NCBI GenBank assembly: GCA_045538465.1
Contig: JAZSRK010000051.1
Coordinates: 4,505 to 68,504 of the forward strand
Source of the DNA: Limiplasma sp045538465
GTDB lineage: Bacteria > Bacillota > Clostridia > Christensenellales > Aristaeellaceae
Direction of reading: 5' to 3'
DNA: 64,000 bases
The notes below the pieces were generated by a model. It did not search any database. It worked only from the letters and a program-made list of their open reading frames with translations, and was not told where the DNA came from. Shown here piece by piece: positions 7,616 to 15,602 of the stretch (the first letter of the stretch is position 1; each line of letters opens with the position of its first letter). The position numbers were made by a program, and so were the translations under genes.

Positions 7616-7706
7616 GGAGAAGTACCCAAGTGGCCGAAGGGGCTCCCCTGCTAAGGGAGTAGTGTGCGAAAGTGCAGCGAGGGTTCAAATCCCTCCTTCT
7701 CCGCCA
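7616..7706 (+). tRNA. tRNA-Ser (GCU anticodon)
   Basis: Starts GGAGAAGTACCCAAGTGG and ends TTCTCCGCCA with CCA encoded. The anticodon stem CTCCC/GGGAG encloses loop CTGCTAA (anticodon GCT at 7650-7652), followed by a long variable arm. It lies 41 bp after the tRNA-Ser(UGA) gene and shares its promoter. Confidence 0.96.
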
Positions 7707-7710
7707 AATG

Positions 7711-7748
7711 CACGAGTGTTCGAAAGAATGCTCGTGTTTTTTGTTTTT
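7711..7748 (+). terminator. Intrinsic terminator of the tRNA operon
   Basis: CACGAGTGTTC-GAAA-GAATGCTCGTG forms an 11-bp stem (two G-U pairs) with a GAAA tetraloop and is followed by TTTTTTGTTTTT. Confidence 0.9.
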
Positions 7749-7779
7749 CTAAATGCGAGCGTGCCGATGATCAACGCTA

Positions 7780-7817
7780 TTGTTAACAAAATACTGCCGG
7801 TACGCACACGGCAGTAT
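7780..7817 (-). terminator. Probable terminator of the LysR gene
   Basis: ATACTGCCG (7791-7799) pairs with CGGCAGTAT (7809-7817). On the minus strand the stem is followed by TTTTGTTAAC, a short T-rich tail, just after the LysR stop codon. Confidence 0.6.
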
Positions 7818-7827
7818 GGATATGTTT

Positions 7828-8679
7828 TTACAGTTCAGGAAAGAAACCAGCGATCTTTTCGTGAACATCTACATGTTTCGGGTACACGATATTAAACTCC
7901 CGCACGATGCTTTCGCCCTGAATGGCAAACTTGCCAAGGTTTGGGTCGCTGTCGGCCAGCACCTCGTATACAAAGGAAACACCGAAGCCTTGTTTTACAA
8001 GGTCTATGATAACAGGAAAGCTGGATATGCAGATCTGGCGTTTAAAGTGGCTGAGCGATTCGTTGTAGCCCCGCAGTTTTTGCTCTAGGATGGCCCGGGT
8101 ACCGGAGCCTTCTTCCCGGTGGATGATGCTTTCGGCAAACAGTTTTTCCAGTGTGATCTCACGCCCGGCAAAGGCGTGCTCTTTCGCGCAGATGCCAACA
8201 AAGGGCTCCTTTCGCAACAGCTGGCTCTCAAAATGAGAATGGTCGAAATAACCCTCTATGACGGCAAAATCCAATTCGTTGCGGTTGAGCATAGCCAATA
8301 GGCGCTCGGTGTTATCCACCACCAACGACAAGGCGTTATCCTCATGGTGCAGGTAGCGGTGGATGTTATCCAGCAGCACATAATCGCCGATGGTTTTGGT
8401 AGCACCGATCTTCAGGCTGCGCGCGCCAGAACCCAGTTTTGTGCGCAGCTGAAGTTCCTGCTGGCGCAGAGCCTGCGCATACTGTTCAAGCAGTACAGCG
8501 GCATCGGTTTTTTGCAGACGGGAGTTCTGGTATAGAAACAGTTTGCAGCCGTATTGCCGCTCCAGAAAATGAATCTGTTGTGTTACCGCAGGCTGAGTGA
8601 TCCCCAATGCCTCTGCGGTTTTTCGGTAATTTATCAGCCTGCAGAGCTGTAAAAAGGTTTCCATTCGATGATCCAGCAT
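7828..8679 (-). CDS. LysR-family transcriptional regulator
   Basis: 283 residues from the ATG at 8679, chosen because TTGGAGG lies just upstream; a longer form from 8715 would include the operator region. The N-terminal winged HTH reads YRKTAEALGITQPAVTQQIHFLE (residues about 18-40), followed by a LysR substrate-binding domain (DFAVIEGYF, ITLEKLFAESIIHREEGSGT). It is divergent from the sulfite-reductase-like fusion gene, the usual placement for a LysR activator of its neighbour. An ATAAG-N5-CTTAT site lies between them. The co-inducer may be a sulfur compound (inference). Confidence 0.9.
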   Translation of the reverse strand: MLDHRMETFLQLCRLINYRKTAEALGITQPAVTQQIHFLERQYGCKLFLYQNSRLQKTDAAVLLEQYAQALRQQELQLRTKLGSGARSLKIGATKTIGDYVLLDNIHRYLHHEDNALSLVVDNTERLLAMLNRNELDFAVIEGYFDHSHFESQLLRKEPFVGICAKEHAFAGREITLEKLFAESIIHREEGSGTRAILEQKLRGYNESLSHFKRQICISSFPVIIDLVKQGFGVSFVYEVLADSDPNLGKFAIQGESIVREFNIVYPKHVDVHEKIAGFFPEL

Positions 8680-8693
8680 ACGTACCTCCAAGT

Positions 8694-8710
8694 GATAAGA
8701 AATGCTTATC
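8694..8710. promoter_or_regulatory. LysR-type operator candidate
   Basis: GATAAG-AAATG-CTTATC is a perfect 6-bp dyad with the T-N11-A layout of LysR boxes. It sits between the divergent LysR start (8679) and the -35 box at 8733 of the fusion-enzyme promoter, a good position for activation of one gene and autoregulation of the other. Confidence 0.6.
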
Positions 8711-8732
8711 GACATATTAGCTTCTTTATGAG

Positions 8733-8761
8733 TTGATTTTATTACATTTACTGGCTATAAT
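8733..8761 (+). promoter_or_regulatory. Promoter of the FAD/rhodanese/sulfite-reductase fusion gene
   Basis: TTGATT (8733-8738), 17 bp, TATAAT (8756-8761). The dyad at 8694-8710 is 22 bp upstream of the -35. Confidence 0.7.
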
Positions 8762-8840
8762 CAAGTATGGAAAGAGTTTGTTATGCTTCAGCTGGAACGG
8801 GTTTCTAACAGAATGCAGCGATCGAAAGGAGATACAAAGG

Positions 8841-11399
8841 ATGAATGTTGTTGTCATCGGCGGTGTGGCCGCTGGTACCAAGACTGCGGCGAAGCTGCTC
8901 AGGCAGGATCGCAGTGCAAAAGTAACTGTCTATACCAAGAGCAAGGAGATCTCCTACGCCGGTTGCGGCTTGCCCTATTACGTAGGCGGCAGTATCGAAA
9001 GCAGCGAAGCGCTGATCGTGAATACCCCTGCCAAGTATGCCGGTCTTACCGGTGCAGCCGTACGCACCGAGATGGAAGCCATCGCTTTGGATGCATCTGC
9101 CAAAACAGTCACCTTTGCCAATGGCGAGGTCGTCTCCTACGATCGGTTGGTCATCGCCACCGGCGCAGCCCCCATCGTACCTGATGTGCCCGGGGTTCGT
9201 CTGCCCGGCGTATTTACCATGCGCACCCCCGATGATGCCATCGGACTGCGCGCCTATGTGGATGGTAACAACTGCCGCAGCGCTGTGGTAGTAGGCGCTG
9301 GTTTTATCGGGCTTGAAGTGGCCGAAAACTTGGTGGCAAAGGGCTTGAAGGTGACCGTGGTAGATATGGCGCATCAAGTGCTGCATAATCTATTCGATAG
9401 CGAATTGACGGACTACATTCGCCGCCAGCTGCAAAAAAAGGGCATTCGCATCGTAACCGGTGCAGCTTTTACGCAGGTGCTGGGCACAGAGAAAGCTGCA
9501 GGCGTTGCCACCGATGTGGGTCATTTTGAAGGGGAGGCAGTGGTGCTGGCTATCGGCGTGCGCCCTGCTACCGATTGGCTGGTTGGCTGTGGCCTCGAAA
9601 TGAACCGGGGCACCGTTGTGGTGGATCAGTACCAGCGCACCAACCTTCCAGATGTATACGCCGTTGGCGATTGCGCGCAGGTGTTCAACCGTCTCACCGG
9701 TAAGGGACAGTGGTCGGCCATGGGCTCTACCGCCAATATTACGGGTCGGCTGTTAGCCAAGAACCTTACCGGTATGGAGGCTCCCTACGGCGGCTGCATG
9801 GGCACGGGCGTGGTGAAGCTGGCAGAGGGTCTCAATGCCGGGCGCACCGGCCTTACCGAGGCGCAAGCCAAAGAAGCAGGCTATGATGTGATCACGGCGA
9901 CCTGCGTGACCGATGACAAGGCGCATTATTACCACGATGCCGCCAGCTTTATTACCAAGCTGATCGCCGACAAGGTGACCCATCGGCTGTTGGGCATTCA
10001 GGTACTGGGCGCAGGCGCAGTGGACAAGATGGTGGATATGGCTGTAACAGGCATAGCCATGGGCGCAAAGGTGGAGGACTTTGATACGTTGGATCTGGCT
10101 TATGCCCCTCCGTTCTCCACGGCGATCCATCCTTTTGTGCAAGCTTGCTACATTCTGGAAAACAAGATGAGCGGTACATACGAAAGCATGACACCTGCTC
10201 AGTACCTTGCCACCAAGGGCAAGGGCTATCAAGTGATCGACGCAAGCCCCGAACCCAGTATCCCCGGTGCCCGCTGGGTCGATCTGGCTAAGGTGACCGG
10301 CCCCATCGACGGCATCCCGCTGGATGAAAAGCTGCTGTTGGTATGTGCCCGGGGCAAACGTGGGTATTTCTTGCAAAACCGGCTGAAAGCCTTTGGCTAT
10401 ACCAATACGTTGGCCTTGGAAGGCGGCTTGACTGTCAATCAGGTGCAGGTATCCTTCGAAGGCGTTGCGCTGCCGCCAGAGGAGATCAAGCGTGTAAAGG
10501 GGCTGGGCTGCCTGCAGGATAAGCGCTACCCGGATGTGTTCAACGTGCGTGTTATTACCCGCAATGGTAAGATCACCTCCGAGGAACATCGTGCCATTGC
10601 CGAGGCTGCGGATCGGTTCGGCTCCGGCGCTGTGGCCATGACCACCCGCCTCACCCTTGAAATTCAAGGTGTGCGCCATGCCAATATCCAGCCATTGATC
10701 GATTTCCTTGGCGAGCATAACCTGTCCACCGGCGGCACGGGCAGTCTTGTGCGCCCGGTGGTCTCCTGCAAGGGTACCACCTGCCAATATGGTCTGGCCG
10801 ATACTTACGGTCTGTCTGAGAAGATCCACGAGAAATTCTATGTGGGGTACCATGGTGTCACCTTGCCCCATAAGTTTAAGATCTGCGTTGGCGGCTGCCC
10901 TAACAATTGCGCCAAGCCCAGCCTGAACGATCTGGGCATCATCGGCCAGAAGGTGCCCATGATCGATCATGCCAAGTGCCGCGGCTGCAACAAGTGTCAG
11001 GTGGTGGAAAACTGCCCCATCAAGATCGCTCAGGTAGTGGATGGCAAGATCCGTGTGGATGACGATGCATGCAACAACTGCGGTCGCTGCGCTGGTAAAT
11101 GTCCCTTTGGCGCATTTGAGGAGTATCAGTACGGCTTTAAGGTCTACATCGGTGGACGCTGGGGCAAGAAGGTGGCTCACGGTCAGCCCCTCACGAAGAT
11201 CTTCACCACTGAGGAAGAAGTGCTGGATGTGGTAGAGAAGGCCATTCTGCTGTTCCGGGATGAGGGCATCTCCGGTGAGCGCTTTGCTGATACCTTGAAC
11301 CGCTTGGGCTTTGACTATGTAAATGAGAAACTGACCACCGGCACCATCGATAAGGCGGCCATTCTGAACAAAACGGTAAAAGGCGGCGCTACCTGCTAA
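8841..11399 (+). CDS. Fusion: CoA-disulfide-reductase-like FAD oxidoreductase + rhodanese + siroheme/4Fe-4S reductase + ferredoxin
   Basis: 852 residues, start ATG at 8841 behind AAAGGAGA. Domains in order: (1) about 1-445, FAD/NAD(P) oxidoreductase with GGVAAG near residue 7, the redox Cys in YAGCGLPYY (Cys42, as in CoA-disulfide reductase/NADH oxidase/Npsr), a second nucleotide fold VVVGAGFIGLEVAE and its dimerisation domain; (2) about 450-545, rhodanese-like, active-loop Cys in VCARGKRGY; (3) about 560-700, nitrite/sulfite-reductase-like half with Cys motifs CKGTTC and CVGGCPNNC that would ligate siroheme and a 4Fe-4S cluster; (4) about 712-760, ferredoxin motifs CRGCNKCQVVENCP and CNNCGRCAGKCP. 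It likely moves electrons from NAD(P)H to a sulfur oxyanion, sulfane sulfur or polysulfide in the cytosol. The substrate is unproven. Confidence 0.85.
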   Translation: MNVVVIGGVAAGTKTAAKLLRQDRSAKVTVYTKSKEISYAGCGLPYYVGGSIESSEALIVNTPAKYAGLTGAAVRTEMEAIALDASAKTVTFANGEVVSYDRLVIATGAAPIVPDVPGVRLPGVFTMRTPDDAIGLRAYVDGNNCRSAVVVGAGFIGLEVAENLVAKGLKVTVVDMAHQVLHNLFDSELTDYIRRQLQKKGIRIVTGAAFTQVLGTEKAAGVATDVGHFEGEAVVLAIGVRPATDWLVGCGLEMNRGTVVVDQYQRTNLPDVYAVGDCAQVFNRLTGKGQWSAMGSTANITGRLLAKNLTGMEAPYGGCMGTGVVKLAEGLNAGRTGLTEAQAKEAGYDVITATCVTDDKAHYYHDAASFITKLIADKVTHRLLGIQVLGAGAVDKMVDMAVTGIAMGAKVEDFDTLDLAYAPPFSTAIHPFVQACYILENKMSGTYESMTPAQYLATKGKGYQVIDASPEPSIPGARWVDLAKVTGPIDGIPLDEKLLLVCARGKRGYFLQNRLKAFGYTNTLALEGGLTVNQVQVSFEGVALPPEEIKRVKGLGCLQDKRYPDVFNVRVITRNGKITSEEHRAIAEAADRFGSGAVAMTTRLTLEIQGVRHANIQPLIDFLGEHNLSTGGTGSLVRPVVSCKGTTCQYGLADTYGLSEKIHEKFYVGYHGVTLPHKFKICVGGCPNNCAKPSLNDLGIIGQKVPMIDHAKCRGCNKCQVVENCPIKIAQVVDGKIRVDDDACNNCGRCAGKCPFGAFEEYQYGFKVYIGGRWGKKVAHGQPLTKIFTTEEEVLDVVEKAILLFRDEGISGERFADTLNRLGFDYVNEKLTTGTIDKAAILNKTVKGGATC

Positions 11400-11400
11400 A

Positions 11401-11446
11401 TGCATCCTCTCTGACAGGAATTCTGCGGGACTGCATAGAGGATGCA
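11401..11446 (+). terminator. Hairpin after the fusion gene
   Basis: TGCATCCTCT (11401-11410) pairs perfectly with AGAGGATGCA (11437-11446), starting right after the stop codon. There is no T-run. Confidence 0.45.
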
Positions 11447-11462
11447 CAAGGCCTTCCAACAG

Positions 11463-11499
11463 ATCCCCCTCAGGTGCCAAAAGTTTTCCTGAGGGGGAT
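11463..11499 (+). terminator. Second hairpin before the iron-chelate operon
   Basis: ATCCCCCTCAGG (11463-11474) pairs with CCTGAGGGGGAT (11488-11499), a perfect 12-bp stem. No long T-run follows, so it may be a weak terminator or a leader structure of the next operon. Confidence 0.5.
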
Positions 11500-11573
11500 G
11501 CTGCGCCTTTTGGCTGCCATTGCTGTCCGGCTTTTCTGTAGTTTTTGGAAAAACAATCATCGAGGGGAAAACC

Positions 11574-12533
11574 ATGAGACGATCGATAGCCTTTCTTTTG
11601 ATCCTGCTATTGGTGCTGACACTTTGCAGCTGCCAAAACAAGCAGCCGCCTGAGAACACGGAAACAGGCGAAAACGCCGTTATGACCTTTACCGATGCTC
11701 TTGGGCGGCAGGTGACCCTTATGCAGCAGCCCAAGCGTGTGGCCACATTGATCGGCAGCTTTGCAGAGGTATGGATGCTTTCCGGCGGCACAGTGGTAGC
11801 GGCCCCGGAGGATGCGTGGGAGGATTTTGGGCTGGAATTGCCAGAGGCCATCCATGTGGGCGGCGCCCATTCGCCCGATCTGGAGGCGCTTCTTTCTGCT
11901 GACCCGGATCTTGTTATTGCCAGCGCTTCTACAGCAGCCAATGTGGAGATGCTGCCTGTACTGGAAGCCGCAGGCATCACCGTTGCCTATTTTGATGTGG
12001 ACAATTTTGACGACTACCTGCACATGCTGGATATTTGCACAGACATCACCGGTCGGAAAGATCTGTACCAAAGCAATGGGCTTCAACTACAGCAGCAGAT
12101 CTTGGCTGCCAAAGAAGAAGTAGCACAAGCCCAGCTGCCGCAGCACCAGCGTACGGTTTTGCTGCTTCGGGCTGCTACTGGCTTTGTAAAAGTCAAGGGC
12201 AGCGAGGGCACCATTCTTGGAGAGATGCTAAACGATATGGGCTGCATCAACATTGCAGACAGCGATGTTTCTCTGCTGGAAGAACTGAACGTGGAAAGCA
12301 TCATCCGGCAAAACCCCTACCGTATTTTTGTTGTTACCATGGGCAACAACACCGAAAAAGCGCAAGCCAATCTGCTGCAAATGATGGAGGAAAACCCGGC
12401 GTGGGGCACACTGGAGGCTGTACAGGCAGGGCGGCTTCACCTGATGGATCGTAAGCTGTTCAACATCAAGCCCAATGCAAGATGGGCAGAATCGTATGAG
12501 CTGCTCAAAGAGATCTTGCTGGCGGAGGAATAA
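11574..12533 (+). CDS. Iron-chelate/corrinoid ABC transporter substrate-binding lipoprotein
   Basis: 319 residues from the ATG at 11574 (GAGGGGAAAACC upstream). A lipoprotein signal ends in LTLCSC. The mature protein has the TroA/FepB/BtuF class III layout: TDALGRQVTLMQQPKRVATL, then DLEALLSADPDLVIAS and a C-terminal domain after a long helix. First gene of a four-gene operon with FecCD-type permease, ATPase and a flavodiiron protein. Family ligands are ferric siderophores, haem or cobalamin; iron is favoured by the flavodiiron partner, but this is inference. Confidence 0.87.
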   Translation: MRRSIAFLLILLLVLTLCSCQNKQPPENTETGENAVMTFTDALGRQVTLMQQPKRVATLIGSFAEVWMLSGGTVVAAPEDAWEDFGLELPEAIHVGGAHSPDLEALLSADPDLVIASASTAANVEMLPVLEAAGITVAYFDVDNFDDYLHMLDICTDITGRKDLYQSNGLQLQQQILAAKEEVAQAQLPQHQRTVLLLRAATGFVKVKGSEGTILGEMLNDMGCINIADSDVSLLEELNVESIIRQNPYRIFVVTMGNNTEKAQANLLQMMEENPAWGTLEAVQAGRLHLMDRKLFNIKPNARWAESYELLKEILLAEE

Positions 12534-12534
12534 G

Positions 12535-13530
12535 ATGACCAATAGGATGAGATGGCTATATGCAGGCGGTGTATTGTTTGCAGCTGCTACGGCTTTGCTG
12601 GGGTTGTTGCTGGGCAGCACGCCCCTTTCTCTTGGCGAGATCGCCGATGCCTTCGCCAAAGGAGCACACCACTCAGCCGGTACCCGTATCTTTGTGTACA
12701 GCCGGCTGCCCCGCACACTGGCGGCTTTGGTTTGCGGTGCTGCGTTGGCGGTATCAGGCGCGGTCATTCAGGGTGTGCTGGATAACCGCTTGGCTTCTCC
12801 CAGCATTATTGGTGTAAACGCTGGCGCTGGGCTTGCGGTTACCCTATGCACGGCCCTTGGAGTCTTGGGAGGGTGGCAGCTGTCGCTGTGGGCCTTTGTG
12901 GGCGCTTTTGGGGCGGTATCGCTGGTCAGTTTTGGGGCCAAGCGATGGGGTGCATCCCGCGGTACGGTCATCTTGATCGGCGTGGCAATGAACAGTCTGC
13001 TGGGGGCAGTGTCCGATACCATCACCACACTCATGCCGGAAGTGGGCGTAATGAGCAACGATTTCAAAATGGGCGAGTTTTCTGCCGTTACCTATCAGAA
13101 ACTCATCCCAGCGATGGTGCTCATCTGCGTAGTGGTGCTCGTTCTGCACAGCCTGCATAATGAGCTGGATGTGCTCACTTTGGGCGAGGAAAGCGCGAAA
13201 GGGCTTGGTATGAATACCGCCTTGATGCGCACACTGTTTCTGGTTTTTGCTGCGCTGCTGGCAGGCTGTGCGGTGGGGCTTGCTGGGCTGCTTTCCTTTG
13301 TGGGGCTGCTTGTGCCGCATGCGGTACGCCGGTTGGCAGGCAGCAAGTCCTCCCATCTGATCGATCTATGCGCCCTGTATGGAGCGGGTTTTGTTTGCCT
13401 GTGCGATACAGTCGCAAGAACCGCCTTTTCGCCCTACGAGATCCCTGTAGGCATCATTATGGCCTTTCTGGGGGCGCCGTTCTTTGTGTTTATTCTGATG
13501 AAGGGAAAGGGTGGGAAGCGCCTTGGTTGA
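12535..13530 (+). CDS. FecCD-type ABC transporter permease
   Basis: 331 residues starting one base after the preceding stop codon. About nine to ten membrane segments; typical family stretches include YSRLPRTLAALVCGAALAVSG, GVLDNRLASPSIIGVNAGAG and LAGLLSFVGLLVPHAVRRL, the last being the conserved coupling region of BtuC/FecD permeases. It forms the membrane channel with the ATPase whose start lies inside its last 20 bases. Confidence 0.93.
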   Translation: MTNRMRWLYAGGVLFAAATALLGLLLGSTPLSLGEIADAFAKGAHHSAGTRIFVYSRLPRTLAALVCGAALAVSGAVIQGVLDNRLASPSIIGVNAGAGLAVTLCTALGVLGGWQLSLWAFVGAFGAVSLVSFGAKRWGASRGTVILIGVAMNSLLGAVSDTITTLMPEVGVMSNDFKMGEFSAVTYQKLIPAMVLICVVVLVLHSLHNELDVLTLGEESAKGLGMNTALMRTLFLVFAALLAGCAVGLAGLLSFVGLLVPHAVRRLAGSKSSHLIDLCALYGAGFVCLCDTVARTAFSPYEIPVGIIMAFLGAPFFVFILMKGKGGKRLG

Positions 13531-14305
13531 GATTCGCGACTTGACTGCCGGTTATCCGGGAATACAAGTGCTCAAAGGCATCAACTTGCGCATTCCCGAA
13601 GGAAAGGTCACCGCATTGCTGGGGCCAAACGGCTGCGGGAAAACCACACTGCTAAAGGCCATGTGCGGCATTCTGCATGCCCAAAGCGGTCAGGTGCTGC
13701 TGCAAGGAGAAAATGTACTGGCGCTGCCTGCCCAGCTGCGGGCCCGCAAGCTGGCGTATCTGGCACAGAACCGCCAAGTGCCAGATCTTACGGTGGAGCG
13801 CCTTGTTCTGCATGGGCGTTTTCCGTATCTGAGCTACCCACGGCGCTACCGGCAGCAGGACCATGCCATTGCAGAGGCTGCCATGGCGCAAATGGGCATT
13901 CTGGAGATGGCTGAGGCCCCGATGGAGACCCTCTCCGGCGGTCAGCGGCAAAAAGCCTATATCGCTATGGCGTTGGCGCAGGATACACCGGTCATCTTGC
14001 TGGATGAGCCCACCACCTTCTTGGATATCAAGCACCAGCTGCATTTGCTGCATCAGGCACAGAGCCTTGCACAGCAGGGCAAAACCATCCTGATGATCCT
14101 GCACGATCTGGCGCATGCTTTTCGTATGGCAGACCAACTGGTGCTGATGGATCAAGGGCAGATCGTGCAGCAAGGTACGCCGGAGCAGTTGTTTGCCTCC
14201 GGAACTGTCGAGCAAGTATTTGGCGTTCGGTTGGAACGAACGGCAGGCGAAACAGGCTCGCATTACCACTGTGAAAGTATCGTAAGCAAAGGAGAGAAAG
14301 TATGA
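13511..14305 (+). CDS. FecE/BtuD-type ABC transporter ATP-binding protein
   Basis: 264 residues from a GTG start at 13511 that overlaps the permease end by 20 bp; AAGGGAAAGG upstream supports it. Walker A GPNGCGKT is near residues 37-44, signature LSGGQRQKAYIAMALAQ near 138, Walker B VILLDEPTTFLD near 158 and the switch His in ILHDLAHAF. C-terminal GTPEQLFASGTVEQVFGV is typical of siderophore/B12 ATPases. Its stop overlaps the flavodiiron start (ATGA). Confidence 0.93.
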   Translation: MGSALVEIRDLTAGYPGIQVLKGINLRIPEGKVTALLGPNGCGKTTLLKAMCGILHAQSGQVLLQGENVLALPAQLRARKLAYLAQNRQVPDLTVERLVLHGRFPYLSYPRRYRQQDHAIAEAAMAQMGILEMAEAPMETLSGGQRQKAYIAMALAQDTPVILLDEPTTFLDIKHQLHLLHQAQSLAQQGKTILMILHDLAHAFRMADQLVLMDQGQIVQQGTPEQLFASGTVEQVFGVRLERTAGETGSHYHCESIVSKGEKV

Positions 14306-15462
14306 ATATTTCTGAGAAGATCCGCTATATTGGTGTTAACGACCATGATATCGACTTGTTTGAAGGGCAGTATATCGTTCCCAACGGCATGGCCTATAAC
14401 TCTTATGTTATTTTAGATGACAAGGTCGCAGTCATGGATACAGTGGACAGCCGCTTTTTTGAGGAATGGCTGTGCAACCTGAAAAAGGAGATCGGTGACC
14501 GCCGACCCGATTACCTGATCGTGCAGCATATGGAGCCGGATCACAGCGGCAGCGTTGCCAAGCTGCTGGCTACCTACCCCGAAACCATCGTGGTGGCCTC
14601 TGCCAAAGCATTTACCATGATGAAGCAGTTTTTTGGCGAGGAATACGAGGGTCGGCGCATCGTTGCAGCAGGCGGCAGCACGTTGCCGCTGGGCAGCCAT
14701 GTGCTTACCTTCGTTACGGCGCCTATGGTGCACTGGCCCGAAGTATTGGTCACCTACGAGAAAAGCGAAAAAGTGCTGTTTTCTGCCGATGCCTTTGGCA
14801 AGTTTGGTGCGCTGGATGTGGAGTATGACTGGGCTTGCGAAGCACGCCGCTACTATTTTGGCATTGTGGGCAAGTATGGCGCACAGGCACAGCTGCTGCT
14901 AAAGAAGGCCGCAGAATTGGATATTCAGACCATTTGCCCGCTGCATGGGCCGGTGCTACGTGAAGATCTGGGCTACTACATCGGCAAATACCAGTTGTGG
15001 AGCACCTACACGCCGGAAGATGAGGGCGTGACCATTGCTTACGCATCCATCTACGGCAACACAGCCAAGGCAGCGCAGCTGTTGGCTGAGGAATTGGAAG
15101 CCTTGGGTTGCGAGGTGGCTCTGCACGATCTGGCACGCTGCGATCAGGCAGAAACGATAGAGGATGCATTCCGTTATCCCAAATTGGTATTGGCTGCGTC
15201 TACTTACAATAACGATGTGTTTCCCTTTATGAAGACCTTCCTGCACCATTTGACGGAGCGTAACTACCAGAGCCGTGTGATCGCTCTGATGGAGAACGGT
15301 ACATGGGCACCCAATGCCGCCAAAGTAATGAAGGGCATTTTGGAAACCTGCAAAAATGTGACCCTAATGGATAACGTGGTCACCATTCGCTCAGCTGTGA
15401 CGGAGGAAAACGAACAAACGATCAAACAACTGGCAAAAGAATTGTATGATGCGAAAGTGTAA
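14302..15462 (+). CDS. Flavodiiron protein (FprA/NorV-type, A-type flavoprotein)
   Basis: 386 residues. The N-terminal metallo-beta-lactamase-like domain carries the diiron ligand motif HMEPDH (His76, Glu78, Asp80, His81), with further ligands expected in MVHWPE, SADAFG and PLHGPV. The C-terminal part (from about 250, IAYASIYGNTAKAA) is a flavodoxin domain binding FMN. Family members reduce O2 to water or NO to N2O in anaerobes. It is the last gene of the iron-chelate importer operon, consistent with need for iron, and ends before a strong bidirectional terminator. Confidence 0.93.
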   Translation: MNISEKIRYIGVNDHDIDLFEGQYIVPNGMAYNSYVILDDKVAVMDTVDSRFFEEWLCNLKKEIGDRRPDYLIVQHMEPDHSGSVAKLLATYPETIVVASAKAFTMMKQFFGEEYEGRRIVAAGGSTLPLGSHVLTFVTAPMVHWPEVLVTYEKSEKVLFSADAFGKFGALDVEYDWACEARRYYFGIVGKYGAQAQLLLKKAAELDIQTICPLHGPVLREDLGYYIGKYQLWSTYTPEDEGVTIAYASIYGNTAKAAQLLAEELEALGCEVALHDLARCDQAETIEDAFRYPKLVLAASTYNNDVFPFMKTFLHHLTERNYQSRVIALMENGTWAPNAAKVMKGILETCKNVTLMDNVVTIRSAVTEENEQTIKQLAKELYDAKV

Positions 15463-15480
15463 TGCTTTGATCATATGTGC

Positions 15481-15519
15481 TGACCACAAAAAAGCCGCAT
15501 GGGCGGCTTTTTGTGGTCA
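15481..15519. terminator. Bidirectional intrinsic terminator
   Basis: TGACCACAAAAAAGCCGC-ATGG-GCGGCTTTTTGTGGTCA forms a long stem with A-run on one arm and T-run on the other. It separates the flavodiiron operon from the convergent binding-protein gene. Confidence 0.9.
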
Positions 15520-15521
15520 AT

Positions 15522-15555
15522 AGAAAAGGAGCACTGCGTTTGCACGCAGTGCTCC
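15522..15555 (-). terminator. Terminator of the solute-binding-protein gene
   Basis: GGAGCACTGCGT (15528-15539) pairs perfectly with ACGCAGTGCTCC (15544-15555), and on the minus strand is followed by TTTTCTATT. Confidence 0.85.
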
Positions 15556-15602
15556 AATCCTTATTTCGTTGGTTTTGCAATCAACGAAGTAGGTTTCAAC
15601 AA

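Noticed and set aside
7326..7688. 120-codon minus ORF over the tRNA-Ser genes
   Set aside because: It covers two intact tRNAs and a promoter; shadow ORF.
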